Assembly: GCA_027257055.1 (NCBI GenBank)
Contig: JAPVLO010000877.1
Coordinates: 1-64,000, forward strand
Source: Cephalopachus bancanus
Lineage: Eukaryota; Chordata; Mammalia; Primates; Tarsiidae
Direction of reading: 5' to 3'
Length of the DNA stretch: 64,000 bases
The position numbers were made by a program, and so were the translations under genes. Numbering within the stretch: the first letter of the stretch is position 1; every line of letters begins with the position of its first letter. Below are positions 56,058-64,000 of the stretch, piece by piece. The notes beneath the pieces were generated by a model that was not told the origin of the DNA, searched no databases, and saw only the letters and a program-made list of their open reading frames with translations.

Positions 56058-56215
56058 GGCTTGGTGGCACATGCCTGTAGTTCCAGCTACTTGGAAAGCT
56101 GAGGTGGAACAATCCCCTGAGCCCAGCAGGTCAAGACTGCAGTGGCTATGAACGTGTCACTGCACTCCAGCCTGGGTGACAGATTGAGACTCCAACTCAA
56201 AAAAAAAAAGGGAAA
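56052..56215 (+). mobile_element. Right-monomer Alu, plus strand
   Basis: Begins at agccaggcttgg; A-rich tail. Confidence 0.85.
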
Positions 56216-56421
56216 AAAAAAGGGAATGCATGTATATGGCAGAAACTTCAAATAGTGCAAGAATATGTCAAAATAAGTGGTTTTCCATCTCACCACCTAA
56301 TTCCTTTTTCCAGTGGCAGTCATGAATACCATTTTCTTTTGTATCTTTTTAGAATATCACAAATTTTTGTTAATTCAGTCTTTTAGTGTTTGTAGCTATG
56401 TAAATATTGTCCGTTACTGGG

Positions 56422-56455
56422 GGTGTGTGTGTGTGTGTGTGTGTGTGTGTTGTGT
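56422..56455. repeat. (GT)n microsatellite
   Basis: About 14 GT units followed by tgtgt. Confidence 0.93.
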
Positions 56456-56869
56456 AATGCTTATTCTGTCCCTGTATAGTTAGTTCCCCCTTAAATTAAT
56501 TGCAACAATTTTTCATTTGTTTCATTTGTTTAGTTATCTTTGTACTAATTGCTAGACTTTCCATATCTTCCAAAAGTTGTAATAAATTGAGTGCTGTCAA
56601 ACCAGTTTGGGAAATTGGTCAGTCCCATTTTCTTCCTTGGGGTCTCCCTCCTAGAGCTCTCTGTCTTTGTTCCACAGCCTGATCTGATTGCTTTCTAGGC
56701 CTGTCCCACAGCAGCTGTGCTGGTATTTCCCTACACCACCATCCTGGGAATCTCCTTCATCTTCCTCCTGTAGTATGTCCTTTGTTTCCTGGATTCTGTG
56801 TTTTATTTTTAGTCTAACCCTTTAGTTGGAGGAACACTTCCTACAGTATCTTTCTTAGATAGGATTTTT

Positions 56870-57301
56870 TTAGGGGATGACTTAAAAATAAATGCTCAGT
56901 AATAATAAATTAGATATACTATATTCTTCCATTTGCTACTAAAACAAATTGACAACAAACTATTTGAAAGACATGCTGAACTCTAAAGAAGGTGGAGATG
57001 GTAACACTTTCTGCTACAGTATAACCTGTGGTTTTCCAGATAATTAGCATTGCTATTCTTTCTGATACATATTCCTGTGGAAAATTAGTCAAGAGCTTTT
57101 GCCAAGGCCAGGAGATGAAAAACAGAGCATGTACTAATTAGCCAACTGGAAACTCAGTTGACATCTTTGGGATAGACTCATAAAATTGGTCATTGTTTTG
57201 TTAAACATCTGCAAATTGCAGAATTAGCTATAGTTTCTGCTCAACATCTTAAAGCTGGGCAGGCAGTCCCACTGTTACTCTTCTCAGGGTTGAGGTGAAT
57301 A
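56870..57301 (-). pseudogene. Probable 3' UTR part of the TMEM230 retrocopy
   Basis: This non-Alu, non-L1 sequence directly follows the pseudogene stop codon on the minus strand. A short T-run at about 56,866-56,872 may be the remnant of its poly(A) tail. Assignment rests on position only. Confidence 0.4.
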
Positions 57302-57850
57302 CTAGTCATCAGAGTCTGGAATGTCATCATAGGAGAAACCCAGGTAGCCTTTGGATGCATAGTAGGCGATGCACAGGTGTTAAAAAATAGGTAGGAACAC
57401 CAGAATGCTCAAGGATCAGGACTGGGAATGGACTGGTCTGCCCCCCCTTTGCTGATGTAGCCCGGCAACAAGAGGGAACTTATGATGATGAGAAAGATGC
57501 CAATTCAAAAGAGCACAGTGACAGGTACAGTGGTCTTATATGGGATCTTAGGAGGGCTTTTCTTTTCTTTTCTTTTTTTTTGGGTCAGAGTCTCACTGTC
57601 ACCAAGGTTGGAGTGCAGTGGCACACTCATGGCCACCGCAGCCTCTACCTGCTGGACTCAGACGATCCTTCCCGCCTCAGTCTTCCAAGTAGCTGGAACT
57701 ACAGGCATGCGTCAACACGCCCATCTAATTTTTTGATCTATTGTAGAGATGAGGTCTTGCCAAGTTACCCAGGATGGAGGAGGGCTTTTCTTAAACTGAA
57801 GGTCAGTGTAGCCATCGTCTGTGCTGGAGAGCCTTTACTATTTTTTTTTT
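57302..57850 (-). pseudogene. TMEM230: TMEM230 processed pseudogene, interrupted by an Alu
   Basis: Read on the minus strand, this is an intronless copy of TMEM230, a small two-pass membrane protein of vesicle trafficking. From about 57,835 down to 57,776 it reads RLSSTDDGYTDLQFKKSPP. After an Alu (57,553-57,775) it resumes with the membrane-segment region, then IAYYASKGY and SYDDIPDSDD with a TAG stop at 57,302-57,304. Frameshifts and in-frame stops break the second membrane segment, so it cannot encode the protein. The Alu is flanked by AGGAGGGCTTTTCTT on both sides, so it arrived after the retrocopy. The N-terminal codons are missing where a second Alu (57,841) begins. Sequence down to about 56,870 may be the 3' UTR of the retrocopy. 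It lies antisense in NPEPPS intron 2. Confidence 0.88.
57553..57775 (-). mobile_element. Alu inside the TMEM230 retrocopy
   Basis: TSD AGGAGGGCTTTTCTT; 5' truncated. Confidence 0.92.
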
Positions 57851-58129
57851 GAGTTGGAGTCTTACTCTGTTGCCCAGGTTGGAGTGCAGTAGCACACTCA
57901 TGGCCACCCCAGCATCGACCTGCTGGGCTCCAGTGATTCTTCTGCCTAAGCCATCCAAGTAGTTGGAACTACAGGTGTGCTCTACCACACCCAGCTAATT
58001 TTTTGCTTTATTGTAGAGACAAGGTCTCACCATGTTCCCCAGGCTGGTCTCGAACCTGCGGGCTCAGGCAGTTCTCTCGCCTCGGCCTCCCAAAGTGCTG
58101 GGATTACAGGCTTGAACCACCAGCTTGGC
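57841..58129 (-). mobile_element. Alu at the 5' edge of the TMEM230 retrocopy
   Basis: Dimer; removes or separates the N-terminal codons. Confidence 0.88.
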
Positions 58130-58250
58130 AGCCTTGAGCGCCATGCTGGGTTCCCTGCGCTCAGAGCTCACCCTTGGCTGGCAGTGCCTGAGGCCACGTG
58201 GCATGGCCTGCCTGGCTGTTATCCTGCCCACCCCTGCCAGGGCGCTACAA
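58130..58250 (-). other. GC-rich block next to the TMEM230 retrocopy
   Basis: This 120-bp GC-rich block follows the second Alu and differs sharply from its AT-rich surroundings. On the minus strand it contains cccagcATGGcg. It could be the 5' leader of the retrocopied transcript, but I do not recognise it as TMEM230. Confidence 0.3.
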
Positions 58251-58257
58251 GATAGGA

Positions 58258-60218
58258 AGTTTTGAGATTTTGCATATCTGAAAATGCCTTTATACTAATA
58301 CTTGATCAATAGTTTGGTAGCTATTATTGAACGTAGTTTTTCTGTAGAATTTTGAAGTTTTTCCTTTACTGTCTTCTTCCTTCCAGTGGTGGTGTTGAGA
58401 CATCCAATTCTTTTCTTATTCCTAAACTACTTTATCATTTAGTATTCTGAAATTTCCTTTTAATGAGCCTCAGTTTGTCCCTTAATTAACTAATTCAGTC
58501 ATTGTGATACATAATTGATAGATTTTTGTTTGTTTAATTTGGAGTCTCATCCATCAATTTTGATACTTGTATTATATTGTTTTTTGGTAGTTTTTCTTCT
58601 CTGGTTTTTTGTTCTTTCTTTCATGAACTCCTGATTAACAGGTTTTGGAATTCCTGGATTTATCTACCTTTATTTAAATTCTATTATTATCATGAATTTT
58701 AATTGTACATAGATCTTCTTAAAATTTTTTTCTTTTTTTTCTTTTGAGTTGGAGTCTCACTCTGTCACCCAGACTGGAGTGCAGTAGCCACTCCCGGCCA
58801 CTGCAGCCTCGACCTGCTGGGCTCCGGAGATGCTTCTGCCTCAGCCTTCCAAGTAGCTGGAACTACAGGTGCACGTTACCACACCAGGCTAATTTTTGAT
58901 TTATTGTAGAGATGAGGTCTCACCAAGTTGCCCAGGTGAGTCTCGAACCCGCAGGCTCAGGCAATCTACTCACCTCAGCCTCCCAAAGCGCTGGGATTAC
59001 AGGCTGAGCCACCGAGCCCGGCTAAATTTTTTTTTTTTTTAAGAGATGAGATATCACTATGTTACCCTGGCTGGCCTCGAACTCCTAGGCCCTAGGCTCA
59101 AGTGATCCTCCCAGATTAGCCTACTGAATAGCTGGAACTACATGCCTGTGTCACTGTGCCTGACTGGCTACATGTATCTTAAAGCCCCATGAGGCATTTT
59201 TGTTGTTTTTAAGCTGCTAATATTTACTTCGATTTGCACTCACATTTACTATTTCTGGGGGTTTTAATTTTTTTTTTTGAGTCAGAGTTTCACTCTGTCA
59301 TCCACACTGGAGTGCAGTGACACGCTCATGGCCACCACAGCCACGACCTGCTTGTCTCAGGTGATCCTTCTGCTTCAGTCTTCCAAGTAGCTGGAACTAT
59401 AGGCATGCACTACCTCGCACGCCTAATTTTTTGATTTATTGTGGAGATGAGGTCTTGCCAAGTTGCCCAGGCTGGTCTGTAACCTGTGGGGTCAGGCAGT
59501 CCTCTCACCTTGGCCTCCCAAAGTGCTAGGATTATAGGCGCGAGCTACTACGCCCAACCAATTTTTATTATTTTTTCATGACTATACTTCCATCTGGCAG
59601 CACATTCTCTTTTTCTCTCTGTTTCTCTTTTTATTCTTGGTCTGAAAAATGTGTTTATTTTGTCTTCATTTTTGAAGAATATTTTTGCTGACTGTAGCTT
59701 TTTTTCTTTTTTTTTTTTTTGAGTTGGAGTCTCACTCTGTCGCCCAGACTGGAGTGCAGTGGCCGCTTCCGGCCACCGCAGCCTCGACCTGCTGGGCTCC
59801 GGCGATCTTTCCGCCTCAGCCTTCCAAGTAGCTGGAATTACAGGCACGTGCTACCACGCCCGGGTAATTTTTTTGTTTATTGTAGAGATGAGGTCTCGCT
59901 GCCCAGGCGGGTCTCGAACCCGCGGGCTCAGGCAGTCCACTCACCTCAGCCTCCCAAAGGCATGGGATTACAGGCTGAGCCACCGAGCCCAGCTGACTGT
60001 AGCTTTTTAATTTTGCAGTTCCTTTCTTCAGCTCATTAAAGTTGTTTAACGGTCTTCTGGATTCCACCTTTTCTACTGAGAAGTGGAAAAAGTGAACCTC
60101 CTTGTTTTGTTCCTGATCTTAGGAGAAAAGATCACTATGCCAGATCATCTTGATTCAGTTGAATCTAGTCTTTTTTTGGTTTACTTTTGTTCCTTGGCTT
60201 GTAGTCCTCTCAGGGATT
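58258..60218 (-). mobile_element. Old L1, minus strand, interrupted by four Alus
   Basis: L1-like segments 58,258-58,730, 59,561-59,711 and 59,996-60,218 (tcatttttgaagaatatttt, then tgctgactgtagc). Minus Alus 58,731-59,020, 59,023-59,165 (monomer), 59,269-59,560 and 59,712-59,995 (young deletion type, TSD GCTGACTGTAGCTTTTT). Confidence 0.65.
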
Positions 60219-60472
60219 TTTGTTGTTATTGACAAGCTCTGTTACCAAGGCTGGAGTAGTGGTATAATCATGGCTCACTGTACCCTTGAACTCCTGGATT
60301 CAAGTGACCCTTCCATCTCAGCCTCCTGAGTACCTGGGACTATGGGTGCATGCCACCACCACGCCTGGGTGATTTTTAAAATATTTTAGTAGAGGTAAGT
60401 TCTTGTTATGGTACCCTTCTGCCTCTGCATCTCAAAGTGCTGGGATTATAGGACTGAGTCATGATGCCCAGC
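60219..60472 (-). mobile_element. Old AluJ-like element, minus strand
   Basis: Strongly diverged dimer. Confidence 0.78.
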
Positions 60473-60834
60473 CAGGGATCTTTACCAAGGTTTCATATTC
60501 CTTTCTGGACTCTGAAATTCAATTTTTAATTCTATCATCATAAAACTGCTAAAATCTAGGAGTCAGCAAATATCTTGAGAGGAAATTGAAGAATGTTAGA
60601 CTTTAATTATTATTCAGTTTTTTCTAGGATATTAGCCGTTGAATCCTGGCTATTTTGGGAGTCCTGAATTCTGATTTTCCCCCAGCTTAATGGAACTGCT
60701 GCAAACGCTGACTCTGCTTTCTTCTGGGCCCGCTGTGGTCTACTTAGATGTCAGCAGATTCAAAAAAGGGATAAATACCTGTGGCTGCACAATTTTAGAC
60801 CTGTTGTTAGTGCAGTTCCCTTTCAAACTTTTGT

Positions 60835-61209
60835 TTGTTTGTTTGAGACAGGGTGTCACTTTTTTGCCCAGGCTGGAGTTTAGTGATGCTGTCATAACTC
60901 ACTGCAGTCTCAAACTCCTGGGCTCACGTGATCTTCCTGCCTCAGCCTCCCAAGTAGCTAGTACTATAGGCATATGGCATCATGCCCAGCTTTTTTTTTT
61001 TTAAAATTTTTTGGAAATATGCAAGGGACATGATTTCAAAAAGTAAACTGAAAAAAAAAAAAAAGCATTTTTTTGGTTTGTTTGTTTTGGTCAAGACAAA
61101 GTCTCACTTTGTTGCTCAGGCTAGTTTGGAACTCCTGGCTTCAAGTGATCTTCTTGCCTCATTCTCCCAAAGTGCTGGGGATTAGAGGTGTGAGTCACCA
61201 TGCCTGGGC
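60835..61209 (-). mobile_element. Two old monomeric Alus, minus strand
   Basis: 60,835-60,991 and 61,070-61,209. Confidence 0.8.
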
Positions 61210-61247
61210 CAAACACTTTCTAAAAAAAACTTTTATTCAGTTTCTTT

Positions 61248-62474
<1,227 letters not shown>

Positions 62475-63267
62475 AGAGTATCCTTAGCAAGTGTTAAGAT
62501 GATGGGTTAATCATATGAAGATTTTTATTTAAGTTTAAAATACTTTTTCACAAGCATTGCACAGGGATAATTTTTAAAATTTTTATATTTGGGACTACAC
62601 ATGCATATTCATTACATGGACATATTGTATAGTGGTGGGGATTGGGTCTCTGGTTATCCATTCCCCAGATAGTGAACAGTGTGCCCTGTAGGTTTCTGAA
62701 CCCTACCCCCTTTCCCTCCTCCCCCCTTATTGGTGCCCCCAGTGTCTATTATTTCCATCCTGGTGACCTTTTAGCTCACTCATATGAGTGAGAACATACA
62801 GTGTTTGGTTTTTTGTTTCTGAGTCAGTTTACTTAGGATGATGATCTCCAGCTGCATCCATGTTGCTGCAAAGGACATGATTTCATTCATTTTTTATGAC
62901 TGTGTAATATTCCATGGTGTATATAGGTGTACTACATTTTCATTATCCACTATTGGTTGTTGGGCATTTAGGTTGATTTCATATCTGCAGTTGTGACTAG
63001 TGTTGCAAAGAACATGCGGGTGCAGTGTCTTTGTTATGTAAGGATTCTGTTCCTAGTAGTGAGATTGCTGGATCAAATAGTAGATCTACTTTGAGTTCTT
63101 TGAGTAATCTCCGTATCGCTTTCCATAGAGGTTGTGTGATTTTGCACTCCCACCAATAGTGTATAAGTATTCCACAGGGATATTTTTTAAAATGTGTACA
63201 ATTCCAGGTTATCTTTATCACATGGTATTACTTAGTATATTATTTTGCTTTAAAAATTTTTAAAACA
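62475..63267 (-). mobile_element. L1 3' end (end of ORF2 plus 3' UTR), minus strand
   Basis: The minus strand at 63,221-62,997 encodes LIHYWWECKITQPLWKA and DLLFDPAISLLG, the L1 ORF2 C-terminal region. Downstream, tccatggtgtata on the + strand marks the MEYYAAIK region. Frame is broken; no intact ORF2. Confidence 0.88.
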
Positions 63268-63553
63268 GCCAGGCTCGATGGCTCAGCCTGTAATCACGCA
63301 CCTTTGGGAGGCTGAGGTGAGTGGATTGCCTGAGCCCGCAGGTTCGAAACCCGCCTGGGCAACTTGGCGAGACCTCATCTCTACAATAAACAAAAAATTA
63401 GCCGGGCTTGGTAGTGCACGCCTGTAGTTCCAGCTACTCAGAAGGCTGAGGCGGAAGGATCGCCGGAGCCCAGCAGGCGAGGTTGCGGTGGCTGGGAGCG
63501 ACCACTGCACTGCAGTCTGGGTGACCGAGTGAGACTCCAACTCAAAAAAAAAA
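63268..63553 (+). mobile_element. Young Alu, plus strand
   Basis: Inserted at the L1 boundary in an A/T-rich target; near-consensus. Confidence 0.92.
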
Positions 63554-64000
63554 AATTTTTTTTTTAGATTTCAGATGCAGCAGATATATAAGAAAGAAAT
63601 AAATACAATTATCAAATACTTGTAATAAAATCAAGCAGTAGAGAAGTATATAACATAAAGTCCTCTTTTCCTCCTTCATTATACCACCTATCTTTCAGGT
63701 CTAGAAGTAACCACTGCTAGTAATCAGTATGAGTTCTTTTGAACATGCAAGTTTTTTTTCTCCTTTAATGATAAAAATAATACTGTGATATACATATTAT
63801 TTTGAACCTTGCTTTTTAAACTTAATGTGGTTGACATCTTTTAAGGCAGTACACATAGATCTGTATCGCAAAGGACTAGTGTTCCTTTGTATAGAATCAT
63901 ATTACAAAGTTGTTTCTTATTGTTGTACATTTTTGTTATCCCTCCCTTTTTTGCTATTATAAGCATTAATGCAGAGGATACCTTTTGTGCACTAATGAGG
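63554..64000 (-). mobile_element. L1M-like 3' region
   Basis: gaagtaaccactgctagtaa, then ttgaaccttgctttttaaac and cacatagatctgtatc match old L1 3' DNA read in reverse. Confidence 0.5.

Noticed and set aside
62997..63221. Intact reverse transcriptase gene
   Set aside because: Only the last part of L1 ORF2 is present and its frame is broken.

Overview
The window is primate nuclear DNA carrying the 5' end of NPEPPS (puromycin-sensitive aminopeptidase) on the + strand. I place it by its Alu elements: about 114 dimeric, 7SL-derived copies in 64 kb. The youngest copies share a consensus that is neither the human AluS/Y type nor the lemur/galago type as I know them. Together with an NPEPPS N-terminus very close to the human one, this points to a tarsier (Carlito/Tarsius). 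That species call is an inference (about 0.75), not a database result.

Layout. 1-29,550: upstream DNA with no gene I can name, made of Alus, MIR and L1 remnants, one dead mariner element interrupted by two Alus, one hAT-type element and microsatellites. 29,640-30,830: a CpG island with the NPEPPS promoter, 5' leader and coding exon 1 (30,156-30,416, 87 codons). 30,417-42,831: intron 1. 42,832-42,916: coding exon 2 (85 nt, ending in phase 1). 42,917-64,000: part of intron 2, with an antisense TMEM230 processed pseudogene (about 57,300-57,850) split by Alus, and a patchwork of old minus-strand L1 DNA.

The only functional protein-coding gene I can support is NPEPPS, a cytosolic M1-family zinc aminopeptidase. 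The two exons here give its N-terminal 115 residues plus one base; the catalytic exons lie beyond the window.

The most unusual signals are in the repeats. (1) The young Alu consensus has a tRNA-like T-arm (GCGGGTTCGAGACCCGC) over its Pol III B box, a one-base deletion that brings its A box close to the tRNA consensus, and a lengthened right-arm hairpin. (2) A sub-lineage shares a 5-bp deletion just after the B box. (3) At 4,058-4,810 there is an inverted duplication whose unique arms are about 98% identical while its Alu parts are only about 85% identical, as expected for fold-back copying between two inverted Alus. (4) Several sites have been hit repeatedly, giving head-to-tail Alu arrays punctuated by the same target-site duplication (TSD).
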